Source: DASUBV01 sp036501025
GTDB lineage: Bacteria; Actinomycetota; Actinomycetes; Streptosporangiales; Streptosporangiaceae
DNA length: 64,000 nucleotides
Reading direction: 5' to 3'
Assembly (NCBI GenBank): GCA_036501025.1
Contig: DASYBB010000074.1
Span: forward strand, 16,248 to 80,247
A model generated the notes under the pieces. It was not told where the DNA came from. It saw only the letters and a program-made list of their open reading frames with translations, and searched no databases. Both the position numbers and the translations under genes were made by a program. Of this stretch, positions 45,527 through 54,966 are shown in pieces. Within the stretch, counting starts at the first letter, position 1, and each line of letters begins with the position of its first letter.

Positions 45527-46603
45527 CTAGCGGATTGCCCGGCGCGAGATGCGAATGATGCCGGTCACCAGGGGGCGCGCGACGCCGATGCCCGCGATCG
45601 CGATGAGCGCGGGCCAGGCCGCCGACCCCTGCGCGCCCGGCACCACCAGCCGCAGCAGCGCGACGGCGGCCGCGGCGCTCCCGTCGATCGCGGCGGCAAT
45701 GGCCGCGATCGTGGCCAGCCAGTGGCGGCGGCGCAGCATCCGCGCGAGGTGGCGGCGCCCGGCCGGCGGCAGCCGCCCCATCTGGCGTGCCGCGTAACCG
45801 CAGGCCAGGGCGGCCAGGACCGCCATCACGGGAATGTAGGCCACGAGCGGGACGCCGCCCAGCAAGGCCAGCACGATCCCGGCCGCGATCACTACCGACG
45901 CCAGCACTGTGATGTTGGTCACGACCTTGGCCAGGGCGATTTCCGTATTGCGGCCAAATATCGCGACTCCGGGCGCGGCCCGGGCCGCGCGCAGGAAGTA
46001 GCCCGCGGCGCCCCCGATGTCCTGCTCGCGCAGGCTGATCCGGCCCAGCTCGTTGATGGCGGCTGAGTGATCGGGGTCGATGGCCAGGGCCGCCTGCTGA
46101 TGCGCCCGGGCCCGGGCCAGGTCGCCCGCGGCCAGGGCCACCTTGCCCGCGGTGAACTGCACGTCCGGCTCGTCGGGCGCGAGCGACAGCGCGGTCGCCG
46201 CGGCCCGGGCGGCCTGCTGCGGCTGCCCGGCCGCCGTCGCGGCCTGGGCCAGGCAGACATGTGACCGCCACACCGCCGGCGCCAGCCCGCAGGCCCGGAC
46301 CGCGGCGGTGACCGCCTCCGGGCCGCGGCCGAGGCTGACCAGCGCGGTACTGGCCAGCCGGAACGGCCAGTGATCGGCCGGGCTGACGGCGATGGCGCGG
46401 TGCGCCGCGGCCAGGGCCTCGGCCCAGCGGCCCGCGCCCAGGTGCGCCCGCGACATCAGCGACCACGCCCGCGCCCCGTCCGGCTCCGCGGCGACGATGC
46501 GGCTCAGCAGCCGGGCGGCCTCGTCGAACCGGCCGACCTCGATCATCGCCGCGGCCCGGCCGAGCCCGGCCGCCGTGCCCGACGGGGCGGTCCCGGCGCT
46601 CAC
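45527..46603 (-). CDS. TPR protein with C-terminal membrane helices
   Basis: This 358-residue protein has about six tetratricopeptide-like helical pairs at 10-210 (for example GRFDEAARLLSRIVAAEPDGARAW and GDLARARAHQQAALAIDPDHSAA). Two to four hydrophobic segments follow (VVTNITVLASVVIAAGIVLAL and after). The GTG start overlaps the stop of an AAA+ ATPase gene as GTGA, so the two are translated together and probably work together. It would act as a membrane-anchored adaptor. I do not recognise a named system. Confidence 0.78.
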   Translation of the reverse strand: MSAGTAPSGTAAGLGRAAAMIEVGRFDEAARLLSRIVAAEPDGARAWSLMSRAHLGAGRWAEALAAAHRAIAVSPADHWPFRLASTALVSLGRGPEAVTAAVRACGLAPAVWRSHVCLAQAATAAGQPQQAARAAATALSLAPDEPDVQFTAGKVALAAGDLARARAHQQAALAIDPDHSAAINELGRISLREQDIGGAAGYFLRAARAAPGVAIFGRNTEIALAKVVTNITVLASVVIAAGIVLALLGGVPLVAYIPVMAVLAALACGYAARQMGRLPPAGRRHLARMLRRRHWLATIAAIAAAIDGSAAAAVALLRLVVPGAQGSAAWPALIAIAGIGVARPLVTGIIRISRRAIR

Positions 46604-47847
46604 AGCAGCTTCCGCTTCTTCAGGTAGGCGGCCAGGTCGTCGTAGGCGCCGCCCTCGTTGGCGAACAGGGCGACGTTGCGGGCTGACTCGAACCACGGCC
46701 CGATGGACGGCGTGATCTCGCCGATCGCCGCGACCAGGTCGGGCGGCCCGATCATGCGGACCTGGCCGCTGCGCGCCGAGTCGAGCAGGGCCAGCTCGGC
46801 GGCCGACTCGCAGGCGTGCGCGATGTCGGCGGCCGAGTAGCCGTCGGTCAGGGCGGCCAGCCGGGTCAGGTCGATGCCGGCCACCGGCCGGTCCCTCAGG
46901 TGAAACCGGAAGACGGCCTCGCGGGCCGCCGCGTCCGGGGGCAGGACCAGCAGCATCCGGTCGAACCGGCCGGGCCGGCGCAGGGCGCTGTCCACGTCCC
47001 ACGGGTGGTTGCTGGCCCCGAGAATGAACACGCCCTCGTTGCCGGCGGACACGTCGTCCAGCTCCAGCAGCAGCTGGTTGACCGCCGTCCGCATCGCGGA
47101 GTTGCGCAGCTGGCTGCGCTTCTGCCCGATCGCGTCGACCTCGTCGAGGAACAGGACGCAGGGCGAGATCTCCCGCGCGGTGGCGAACAGCTGCCGGATG
47201 TTGCGCTCGCTCTGCCCGACGTACATGTCGATGACGTCGGCGAACGAGACGGCCATGAACCGCGCCCCGAGCTCGCCGGCCACGGCCCGGGCGATGAACG
47301 TCTTGCCGCAGCCCGGCGGCCCGTACAGCAGCAGGCCGCCGCGCAGGCTCTTGTGGTAGAGCCGCCGCAGCTCGGGGTTGCGCAGGGGCGCCAGGAAGGC
47401 CGCCTCGAGCCGCGCCTTGACCTCGGTCATCCCGGCCACGTCGGCCAGGGCCAGGGCGGGCCGCTCGGCCGCGCCGGCCTCCGGCACCGGCGCGGCCGGG
47501 GTGCCGCCGCCGTCCCCGGCGGAGACGAACATCGGCGGGACGCTCTCCGAGAACTCCGTCTCGGCCGACGCCCAGTCGAATCCGGCCGGCCCGCCGGCCC
47601 CCGCCGCCGCCGGTCCCGCCGGGTCGGCCGCCGGCGTCCCGCCCGCCGAAGACGCCCGCAGCAGCATCCGCAGCGCCGTCGCGTGCCCGGGGTCGGCGTG
47701 CAGGATCGCCCCGAGGTGCGCGATGGCCTCCTCCCGGTGCCCCGCGTCGAGCAGCAGCCCGGCCAGGTGCAGCCGGAGGCCCGCGTCGTCCGGCATCGCC
47801 TCGACGGCCCGGCGCAGGCTCGCGAGGACGGCGGCTTCAGGTTCCAT
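46600..47847 (-). CDS. AAA+ ATPase with N-terminal TPR-like segment
   Basis: This is a 415-residue protein. Residues 1-65 form a pair of TPR-like helices (GHREEAIAHLGAILHADPGHATAL), followed by a Pro/Ala/Gly linker. The AAA+ domain begins at about 130 (LADVAGMTEVKARLEAAFLAPL), as in FtsH/Cdc48/ClpX-like classic AAA proteins. Walker A is GPPGCGKT (about 177-184), Walker B CVLFLDEVDAIG, sensor-1 ILGASNHPWDVDSAL, and arginine fingers are in RRPGRFDRM. No protease domain is present. Its close partner is the membrane TPR protein; a remodelling ATPase with a membrane adaptor is my inference. Confidence 0.88.
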   Translation of the reverse strand: MEPEAAVLASLRRAVEAMPDDAGLRLHLAGLLLDAGHREEAIAHLGAILHADPGHATALRMLLRASSAGGTPAADPAGPAAAGAGGPAGFDWASAETEFSESVPPMFVSAGDGGGTPAAPVPEAGAAERPALALADVAGMTEVKARLEAAFLAPLRNPELRRLYHKSLRGGLLLYGPPGCGKTFIARAVAGELGARFMAVSFADVIDMYVGQSERNIRQLFATAREISPCVLFLDEVDAIGQKRSQLRNSAMRTAVNQLLLELDDVSAGNEGVFILGASNHPWDVDSALRRPGRFDRMLLVLPPDAAAREAVFRFHLRDRPVAGIDLTRLAALTDGYSAADIAHACESAAELALLDSARSGQVRMIGPPDLVAAIGEITPSIGPWFESARNVALFANEGGAYDDLAAYLKKRKLL

Positions 47848-48006
47848 GGGGGAGGGCCCTGCCCGTCTCGGGTGCGGATGAGACTCACGGCAATTTTAGG
47901 CGGATAAGGCGGCCGGCAGTACGCCGATCGGTCACGGCCTCATGCCGCTGCGTGCGCGCGCCGCGCCCGCCGGGACACCGGCCCTGATTGTGGGAACATT
48001 ACGGGA

Positions 48007-49740
48007 ATGCCCGTCCCCGCGGAACTGGTCCTGACCGGCGGCCCCGTCTACACCCCTGACGCCGCGGGACGGCGGATGGTCCCCGCCGCCGGCCCCGGCG
48101 GCCGCCCGGTCACCGCCGTGGCCGTGACCGGCGGCCGGATCGCCGCCGTCGGCGCCCCCGGCGACGACCGCATCGCCGAGCTGACCGGGCCGCGCACCGA
48201 GGTCGTCAGCCTGCGCGGCCGGGCGCTGCTGCCCGGCTTCCAGGACGCCCACGCGCACCCGGCCTTCACCGGCGTCACCATGGTCGCCTGCAACCTGATG
48301 GACGCCGCGACGCTGCCCGACGCGCTGGCGGTCATCTCCGCGTACGCGCGGGCGCACCCGGAGCAGGAGTGGATCACCGGCAGCGGCTGGCGGATGGAGT
48401 GGTTCCCGGGCGGCCTGCCGGACCGCCGGGCGCTCGACGCGGTCGTCGGCGACCGGCCCGCCTACCTGGTCAACCGGGACTGGCACGGGGCCTGGGTCAG
48501 CTCGGCCGCGCTGGCCCGGGCCGGGATCGACGCCCGCACCCCCGACCCGCCCGACGGCCGGATTGAGCGCGAGGCGGACGGGACCCCGCAGGGCACCCTG
48601 CACGAGGGCGCGGCCAGCCTGGTCGGCGCGCTGGTCCCGGAGCCGTCGCTGGCGCAGCGGGTGACCGGCCTGCTGCTGGCCCAGCGGCACCTGCACGCGC
48701 GCGGCGTCACCGCCTGGCAGGACGCCATCATCGGCGATTACCTGGGCGCCCTCGACCCGCTGCCGGCCTACCTGGCGGCCGCCGCCGCGGGGCAGCTCAC
48801 CGCGCGGGTCCGCGGCGCCCTGTGGTGGGACCGCGGCCGCGGCGCCGGGCAGCTGCCCGACCTCCTGGCCCGCCGCGAGCGGGCGCAGGCCGCCGCGGCG
48901 GCCGGGGAGCGGGCGGCCCGCTTCGTGGCCGGCACGGTCAAGATCATGCAGGACGGCGTGGCCGAGAACCAGACCGCCGCCATGATCGACCCCTACCTCA
49001 GCCCGGTGCACTGCCAGCACGACGGGGCCGCGCACGAGGCGGGCCACCGGGGCCGGTCGCACGTCGACCCGCAGGAACTGCGCGCGCACGTGACCGCGCT
49101 GGACGCCGCGGGCTTCCAGGTCCACGTCCACGCCATCGGCGACCGGGCCGTCCGCGAGGCGCTGGACGCGTTCGAGGCCGCGCTTGCCGCCCACGGCGAG
49201 CGGGACCACCGCCATCACATCGCCCACCTCCAGGTCGTCCAGCCCGCCGACGTGCCGCGGTTCGCCGCGCTCGGCGTCACCGCCAACATGCAGGCCCTGT
49301 GGGCGGCGCACGAGCCGCAGATGGACGAGCTGACCGTCCCGTTCCTCGGGCCGGAGCGGTCGGCCCGGCAGTATGTATTCGGCGAGCTGCGCGACGCCGG
49401 CGCCCGCCTGGCGGCCGGCAGCGACTGGGGCGTGACCAGCGCCAACCCGCTCAAGGCCATCCACGTCGCGGTCAACCGCGCCCTGCCCGGCGCGACCGGC
49501 GCCGGCGCGGAGCCGTTCCTGTCCGCGCAGCGCCTGGACCTGGCGCAGGCGCTGGCCGCCTACACGCTCGGCTCCGCCTACGTGAACCACCTTGATTCCG
49601 AAACGGGGCGCGTCCGGCCCGGCTTCCTCGCCGACCTGGCCGTGCTGGCCGCGGACCCCTTCGCGGGGCGCGCGGATGAGATTGGGAACATCAGCGTCGA
49701 GCAGACCTACGTTTCGGGTGAAAGAGTGTTCGGCGGGTAA
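48007..49740 (+). CDS. Amidohydrolase family 3 protein (YtcJ-like)
   Basis: This 577-residue metal-dependent hydrolase has the N-terminal beta sandwich of amidohydrolases (LVLTGGPVYTPD) and the HxH metal site in GFQDAHAHPAF. The later metal histidines are in FQVHVHAIGDRAVREALDAF and HIAHLQVV, and LAAGSDWGVTSANPL holds the conserved aspartate. Amidohydrolase-3 members cleave amide or carbamate bonds of varied small molecules. No signal peptide is seen. It precedes an aldo/keto reductase gene by 31 bp in the same direction. The specific substrate is unknown. Confidence 0.88.
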   Translation: MPVPAELVLTGGPVYTPDAAGRRMVPAAGPGGRPVTAVAVTGGRIAAVGAPGDDRIAELTGPRTEVVSLRGRALLPGFQDAHAHPAFTGVTMVACNLMDAATLPDALAVISAYARAHPEQEWITGSGWRMEWFPGGLPDRRALDAVVGDRPAYLVNRDWHGAWVSSAALARAGIDARTPDPPDGRIEREADGTPQGTLHEGAASLVGALVPEPSLAQRVTGLLLAQRHLHARGVTAWQDAIIGDYLGALDPLPAYLAAAAAGQLTARVRGALWWDRGRGAGQLPDLLARRERAQAAAAAGERAARFVAGTVKIMQDGVAENQTAAMIDPYLSPVHCQHDGAAHEAGHRGRSHVDPQELRAHVTALDAAGFQVHVHAIGDRAVREALDAFEAALAAHGERDHRHHIAHLQVVQPADVPRFAALGVTANMQALWAAHEPQMDELTVPFLGPERSARQYVFGELRDAGARLAAGSDWGVTSANPLKAIHVAVNRALPGATGAGAEPFLSAQRLDLAQALAAYTLGSAYVNHLDSETGRVRPGFLADLAVLAADPFAGRADEIGNISVEQTYVSGERVFGG

Positions 49741-49771
49741 GCACGAGCCGAACGTCGGGAGGCAGGACCGG

Positions 49772-50773
49772 ATGGCAGTGGAAACCGTGACCCTGGGCAG
49801 CGGCGGGCCGCAGGTCTCGCGGGTGGGCCTGGGCCTGATGGGCATGTCAGGGACCTACGGCCCGGCGGACGAGATGGAGAGCATCGCGACCATCCGGGCC
49901 GCGCTGGACGCCGGCATCACGCTGCTGGACACCGGCGACTTCTACGGCATGGGCCACAACGAGCTGCTGTTGCGCGAGGCCCTGCGCGGGGTCGACCGGT
50001 CCAGCGTCTTCATCCAGGTCAAGTTCGGCGGCCAGCGCGACCCCGCCGGCGCGTTCATCGGCCACGACTGCAGCCCGGCGGGGGTGAAGAACTCGCTGGC
50101 CTACAGCCTGACCCGGCTCGGCACCGACTACGTGGACCTGTACCAGCCCGCCCGGCTCGACCCGCGGGTGCCGATCGAGGACACGGTCGGCGCGATCGCC
50201 GAGCTCATCCAGGCGGGCTACGTGCGGTACGCGGGCCTGTCCGAGATGGGCGCCACCACCATCCGCCGGGCCAACGTCGTGCATCCGGTGAGCGGCCTGC
50301 AGATCGAGTACTCGCTGATGAGCCGCGGGATCGAGGCCGGCGTGCTGCCCGCCGCGCGGCTGCTCGGCATCGGCGTGACCGCGTACGGGGTCCTGTCCCG
50401 CGGGCTGCTCGGCGCCGGCGCCCGCCAGATCGGGGCCGGCGACCCCCGGCAGCGGTTCCCCCGCTTCCAGGGCGAGAACCTGCGCCGCAACCTGGCCCTG
50501 CTGGCAGCGGTCGAGAAGATCGCCGGCGAGATCGGCGCGACGCCGGCCCAGCTCGCGTTCGCCTGGGCGCTGTCCCGCGGCCCGGACATCATCCCGCTGA
50601 TCGGCACCAAGCGCCGGGACCGGCTGGCCGAGGCCCTCGGCGCGCTCGGGCTGCGGCTGGGCCCCGGGGAGGTGGCGGCGCTGGAGGAGGCGGTTCCGGC
50701 GGGCCAGGTGGCCGGCGACCGGTACGACGCCGGCGCCATGGCCGCCCTGGACAGCGAGCGGCCCGCCGGGTGA
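49772..50773 (+). CDS. Aldo/keto reductase
   Basis: This 333-residue NADPH-dependent oxidoreductase forms an (alpha/beta)8 barrel. Seen are VSRVGLGLMGMSGTYGP, the catalytic aspartate and tyrosine in LLDTGDFYGMGHNE, the lysine in FIQVKFGGQRDP, and the cofactor-binding IIPLIGTKRRDRLAEALGAL near the C-terminus. The usual active-site histidine position reads YQPARLDP here, as in one bacterial subgroup. The ATG at 49772 has GGGAGG upstream. It is probably co-transcribed with the amidohydrolase. Confidence 0.88.
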   Translation: MAVETVTLGSGGPQVSRVGLGLMGMSGTYGPADEMESIATIRAALDAGITLLDTGDFYGMGHNELLLREALRGVDRSSVFIQVKFGGQRDPAGAFIGHDCSPAGVKNSLAYSLTRLGTDYVDLYQPARLDPRVPIEDTVGAIAELIQAGYVRYAGLSEMGATTIRRANVVHPVSGLQIEYSLMSRGIEAGVLPAARLLGIGVTAYGVLSRGLLGAGARQIGAGDPRQRFPRFQGENLRRNLALLAAVEKIAGEIGATPAQLAFAWALSRGPDIIPLIGTKRRDRLAEALGALGLRLGPGEVAALEEAVPAGQVAGDRYDAGAMAALDSERPAG

Positions 50774-50801
50774 GGGCGGGCCGGGGGCGCCGGGGGCGGG
50801 C

Positions 50802-51821
50802 ATGATCGCGGAGCGGTTCGCGGCGCAGCTGCTGACCGGGGAGCCCGCGCGCAGCGCGGAGGCGGTGACCGGGCGGCTGCTGGCCGTCCAGGCCCAGGAC
50901 CCGCGCGGCGCCCGGCTGGCCATCCGGGTGCGCTCGGCCGGGCTGACCGCGGCCGACGTGGACCGGGCGCTGACGCAGGACCGCTCGCTGCTGATCACCT
51001 GGCTGAACCGCGGCACCCTGCACCTGGTCCGCAGCGAGGACTACTGGTGGCTGCAGCCGCTGCTCGCGCCGCGGCTGGCCGTGGCCAACGCCCGGCGGCT
51101 GGCCCAGGAGGGGGTCACGCCGGCCGACGCGGACAAGGCCGTGGCGGTGATCGAGGAGTCGCTGGCCGCCGAGGGGCCGCTGACCCGGCCGCAGCTGCGC
51201 GACCGGATCGCCGCGGCCGGGGTCCGGACCGAGGGCCAGGCGCTGGTCCACGAGCTCCTGCTGGCCTGCCTGCGGTCGGTCGCGGTGCGCGGGCCGATGG
51301 CCGGCGGGCAGCACGCCTACGTGCTGGTCCGGGACTGGCTCGGCACCCCGCCCCCGTTCGACCGCGACGCGGCGCTGGCCGAGCTGGCCGGCCGGTTCCT
51401 GGCCGGGCACGGGCCGGCCACCGACCGGGACCTGGCCAGGTGGGCGGGCCTGCCGGTGGGCGACGCCCGCCGCGGCCTGGCCGCCATCGCGGGCCAGCTG
51501 GCCCAGCGCGAGGACGGGCTGGTCGACCTGGCCGCCGAGCCGCGGGGCGCCGAGATCCCGCCGCCCCGCCTGCTCGGGTCCTTCGACCCGCTGCTGCACG
51601 GCTGGGTGTCGCGCGAGCCGATCCTCGGCCCGCACCGGGGCATCGTCACCGTCAACGGCGTGTTCCGGCCGTTCGCGCTGGTCGACGGGCGGGCGGTGGC
51701 GACATGGGGGCTGGCCGCGGGGGCGGTGACGATGGGCTGGCTGCAGGAGGTGCCCGCCGCCGCGCGCGCCGCCCTGGCGGCCGACGAGGCCGACGTCCGC
51801 CGCTTCCTCGGCCTGCCCTGA
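50802..51821 (+). CDS. HTH_42 winged-helix protein (AlkZ/YcaQ DNA glycosylase superfamily)
   Basis: This 339-residue protein has the tandem winged-helix HTH_42 fold. The N-terminal LLAVQAQDPRGARLAIRVR carries the QxQ motif (QAQ), which is catalytic in the AlkZ/YcaQ crosslink glycosylases. Later elements are SLLITWLNRGTLHLVRSEDYWW and the C-terminal GSFDPLLHGWVSREPI with VNGVFRPFALVDGRAVATW. Many actinobacterial paralogues exist and not all are proven glycosylases. It starts 28 bp after the aldo/keto reductase. Confidence 0.85.
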   Translation: MIAERFAAQLLTGEPARSAEAVTGRLLAVQAQDPRGARLAIRVRSAGLTAADVDRALTQDRSLLITWLNRGTLHLVRSEDYWWLQPLLAPRLAVANARRLAQEGVTPADADKAVAVIEESLAAEGPLTRPQLRDRIAAAGVRTEGQALVHELLLACLRSVAVRGPMAGGQHAYVLVRDWLGTPPPFDRDAALAELAGRFLAGHGPATDRDLARWAGLPVGDARRGLAAIAGQLAQREDGLVDLAAEPRGAEIPPPRLLGSFDPLLHGWVSREPILGPHRGIVTVNGVFRPFALVDGRAVATWGLAAGAVTMGWLQEVPAAARAALAADEADVRRFLGLP

Positions 51822-51824
51822 GGG

Positions 51825-53282
51825 TCAGGCCGGGTCGTCGAGGTGGACGAGGCCGACCTCGGTGACCCGGTTCGGGGTGGTCCGGTAGAGGTAGATCAGG
51901 TAGATCACGCCGAGGATCATCCACACCCCGACCGCCGGGCCCATGTACGACACCGGCGCGGACAGCGGCGCCACGAACGAGAACACCTTGATCCCGGCCG
52001 AGGTCAGCCAGGCCGGGATGAACGCGGCGATGCCCAGCACCGGGATGACCACGTGGGAGACCACCCGCAGGTGGCCGGACCGGGCGAAGAAGCCGATGCA
52101 GGCGGCGTTCATCAGGATGTAGATCGCGGCCAGGACGATGACCAGGCCGGTCCCGATCATGAAGAAGCCCTCGGTCGGGCCGTAGCCGAGGCCCAGCCCG
52201 AGGGTCACCGCCACGGTGATCACGAAGCCGACGATGATGGCCGTCACCGGCGAGTGGTGCCGGGGGTGGACCTGCGCCAGCAGCCGCGGGAACGCGCCGA
52301 TCCGGCCCATCGCGTAGGCGGTCCGGCTAGACACGTTGACCCCGGCGTTGGCGTTGGCGATGGTCGAGTTGACGATGGCCAGGAAGACGAAGAACCAGAA
52401 CAGCCCGTACAGGGAGCGGGCCAGGCCCTCCCACGACGCGTTGCCGGTCTCGGCGGCGAAGGCGGAGAACCCCTTCGGCCCGAACGCGACGTCCACGGCG
52501 TAGGTCGTGAACACGTAGAGGGCGCCGATCACCAGGGTGGCCAGCAGCACGGCGCGCTGGATCGTCCGGCGCGGGTTGCGGGCCTCCTCGGCCAGCGGGG
52601 CCGCGCCCTCGAAGCCGCCGAAGGCCAGGATGGTGTAGACCGAGCCGGCGATCACCCCGGTGATGCCGTGGAATGCCTTCGGGGTGTACGAGGTGCCGAA
52701 CACGCTGAGCGTGTTGCGGCTGCCCGCGTGCACGATGAGGAAGACGGCGAGCACGACGAACACGCCGATCTCGAACAGGCCGAGGACGGTCCCCAGCCGG
52801 GTCGAGGTCCGGACCCCGTAGAAGCCCGCGGCCAGCACGATCACCGCGCCGGCCAGCGCCCACGGCCACCACAGGCTGGCCGGGTAGCTGTGGAACTCCG
52901 AGTTCAGCGTGCCGGCCGTGGTGAACCCCAGCTGGAGCAGCACCAGCGGCGGGATCAGGAAGCCGACCAGCACGTAGCCCCAGGCGACCAGGAAGCCCAC
53001 CGCGGGGTGCAGCCCGCGGGCGGCGTAGGTGGCCAGCGAGCCGGCCGACGGCATCTCGCGGGCCAGCAGGCCGACCGACCAGGCGCAGAACAGGCAGGCG
53101 ACCAGGGCCAGCAGCACCGACAGGGGGAGCGACCCGCCCGCGAACGCCGCGCCCGCCGGGATCGAGGCGGCGATGGCCGCGCCCGGCGCCATGTCGGTAA
53201 TGCTCTGGAACGTGACCTCACGCAGACCGATGGCGTTCCGGCGCAGGCCGTGAGTCGCCGACTCCTGAGCTGATGTCGCCAT
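51825..53282 (-). CDS. APC-superfamily amino-acid/amine permease
   Basis: This 485-residue transporter has about twelve helices. The N-terminus LRRNAIGLREVTFQSITDMAPGAAIAASIPAGAAFAGGSL is typical of the APC fold, where helix 1 contains the unwound substrate site. The middle EEARNPRRTIQRAVL is the conserved cytoplasmic loop. Amino acids or polyamines are likely substrates. It overlaps the end of the PAP2-family gene before it by 65 bp on the same strand, an unusually long overlap. Confidence 0.88.
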   Translation of the reverse strand: MATSAQESATHGLRRNAIGLREVTFQSITDMAPGAAIAASIPAGAAFAGGSLPLSVLLALVACLFCAWSVGLLAREMPSAGSLATYAARGLHPAVGFLVAWGYVLVGFLIPPLVLLQLGFTTAGTLNSEFHSYPASLWWPWALAGAVIVLAAGFYGVRTSTRLGTVLGLFEIGVFVVLAVFLIVHAGSRNTLSVFGTSYTPKAFHGITGVIAGSVYTILAFGGFEGAAPLAEEARNPRRTIQRAVLLATLVIGALYVFTTYAVDVAFGPKGFSAFAAETGNASWEGLARSLYGLFWFFVFLAIVNSTIANANAGVNVSSRTAYAMGRIGAFPRLLAQVHPRHHSPVTAIIVGFVITVAVTLGLGLGYGPTEGFFMIGTGLVIVLAAIYILMNAACIGFFARSGHLRVVSHVVIPVLGIAAFIPAWLTSAGIKVFSFVAPLSAPVSYMGPAVGVWMILGVIYLIYLYRTTPNRVTEVGLVHLDDPA

Positions 53283-54159
53283 TGGGGCCCCTGGCACTTG
53301 TGGGGAGAGTGGTACCCGGATCATGCCATGTCCGGCGAGCCGGAAATAGACCCGAATCCGACGCCCGGGCGCGGGCGCGGGCCAGGGCCGCGCGGCCGGC
53401 CGCCTGGCCCAGCAGGGCCAGGCCGAGCACGGCGGCGGCGACGATGCCGTCCAGCCAGAAGTGGTTGGCCGTGACCACGACGGCCAGGGTCGTGGCGGCC
53501 GGATAGAGCAGGATCAGCCAGCGCCAGCGGGCCCGGCTCGTGGTGATGACCGCCACCGCGACCAGCACTGCCCAGCCCACGTGCACCGACGGCATGGCCG
53601 ACAGCTCGTCGGCGTTGAAGCCGGCCACGGTCCCGTAGACGGACTGGTGATACAGGACGGCCGTGTCCACCAGGCCCGTGCCCAGCAGCATCCGCGGCGG
53701 GGCGACCGGGACGAGCTGGATGGCCAGGCACGCGCCGGTGAACAGGACCAGGGTGGTGCGCCATCGCCGGTAGGCGTCGCGGTGCCGGACGAACAGCCAG
53801 ATCAGGCAGGTGATCAGCACCGGGAAGTGCAGGCTGTCGTAGTACAGGTTGAAGAACTGGACCAGCAGCGGGTGCGGCAGGAACAGGCTCTGCACCCAGG
53901 TCTCGCTGGGCAGGTGGGCCACCCGCTCGGCATGCCAGATCCAGCGGGCCCGGCCGAGCGCCCCGCCCGGCCCCATGACGGCGAACGACCCGGCGTACTG
54001 CCACAGCGCGAACAGGGCCAGGACGAGGGCGCTCTCCTGGGTGAACGTGCTGACCGCCGTCAGCTTCGGGCGGCGCGAGCGGCGCAGGACCACCGTTCCG
54101 GCGGCCAGGGCACCGGCGGCAGCGGCCGCCTGATGCCAGCTCAGCTCAAGATCGATCAC
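53218..54159 (-). CDS. PAP2-superfamily membrane phosphatase/transferase
   Basis: This 313-residue membrane protein has six hydrophobic segments. PAP2 motifs are LVPVAPPRMLLGTGLVDT (near motif 1), SAMPSVHVGWAVLV (the SxxxH motif) and TANHFWLDGIVAA, with the final catalytic histidine and aspartate. The family includes lipid-phosphate phosphatases and inositol-phosphorylceramide synthases. The last 45 residues are basic and low-complexity and run through the start of the permease gene. Confidence 0.8.
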   Translation of the reverse strand: MIDLELSWHQAAAAAGALAAGTVVLRRSRRPKLTAVSTFTQESALVLALFALWQYAGSFAVMGPGGALGRARWIWHAERVAHLPSETWVQSLFLPHPLLVQFFNLYYDSLHFPVLITCLIWLFVRHRDAYRRWRTTLVLFTGACLAIQLVPVAPPRMLLGTGLVDTAVLYHQSVYGTVAGFNADELSAMPSVHVGWAVLVAVAVITTSRARWRWLILLYPAATTLAVVVTANHFWLDGIVAAAVLGLALLGQAAGRAALARARARASDSGLFPARRTWHDPGTTLPTSARGPNGDISSGVGDSRPAPERHRSA

Positions 54160-54242
54160 GGCGCCTGCGCCGTGAACTCCGGGTGACCGCGGCCCCGCTG
54201 CTGCACATCGACCAGGTTACGGGGCGGCGGCCCCGCCGGTGA

Positions 54243-54773
54243 TCACGGGGCGTCGGGGCGGCTCAGCGAGGAGGGGTCGGGCTCCTGGCGGGGGAGCAGC
54301 ACCTCGGCCGAGGCGTCGGCGGCCAGCCGGACGACGTCGCCGTCGGCCAGCCGGACGGCCGTGCCCGGCAGGACCCGGTCCCCGTTGACGAACGTCCCGT
54401 TGGTGGAGTGCTCGTCCCGGATGCTGGCGTGCCCGGAGTCGTCCACGGTGACCGTGGCGTGCCGCCGGGACACGTTCTCGTATCGGGAGAATGCGGCCGC
54501 CACCAGCGACTCGGCCGGGTCGCGCCCGAGCAGCAGCGAGGTCCCGGCGGGCACCTCGACGTTGCCGGTCGGGAAGCTCAGCCGCAGCACCGAGGCCGAG
54601 ATCTGGCTGGGCCGGTCCTCGCGGCGCAGGTACTCCTGCATGATCGTGGTCGGCGCGGGCGCGTCATCGTCCCAGGGCGAGTTGCCCCGCGGCAGGTTGG
54701 CGCCGCAGGTAAAGCAGATCAGGTCGGTGGGCTTGACCGTGGCCGCGCACGTGGGGCAAGTCAGGTTGGCCAT
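54243..54773 (-). CDS. FHA-domain protein with N-terminal zinc ribbon
   Basis: This is a 176-residue cytoplasmic protein. A double CxxC zinc ribbon (LTCPTCAATVKPTDLICFTCG) is followed by a short acidic linker and a forkhead-associated domain at about 70-160: LLLGRDPAESLV, YENVSRRHATV and DEHSTNGTFVNGDRVLPG. FHA domains bind phosphothreonine, so it is a likely reader of a Ser/Thr kinase. The only kinase-like gene in the window appears inactive. The ATG at 54773 has GGAGG six bases upstream. It is divergent from the acyl-CoA dehydrogenase. Confidence 0.9.
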   Translation of the reverse strand: MANLTCPTCAATVKPTDLICFTCGANLPRGNSPWDDDAPAPTTIMQEYLRREDRPSQISASVLRLSFPTGNVEVPAGTSLLLGRDPAESLVAAAFSRYENVSRRHATVTVDDSGHASIRDEHSTNGTFVNGDRVLPGTAVRLADGDVVRLAADASAEVLLPRQEPDPSSLSRPDAP

Positions 54774-54966
54774 GTCGTCCTCCAGGGACAGGTTCCGCCG
54801 GCTCCGCTGCGGCCATGCCCCGCCGGGGTGTCCGGCATGACCGCTGCACGAGAGAGTAACGTGCAGCGACCGCCCCAGGGTGCCCAGACTCCCTCCCCCG
54901 CCGCAACCTGCCGGCCTGATCACGGCCGGATCGGCCCGGCGCCGGGCGGCCGGTACCATCGCCTGC

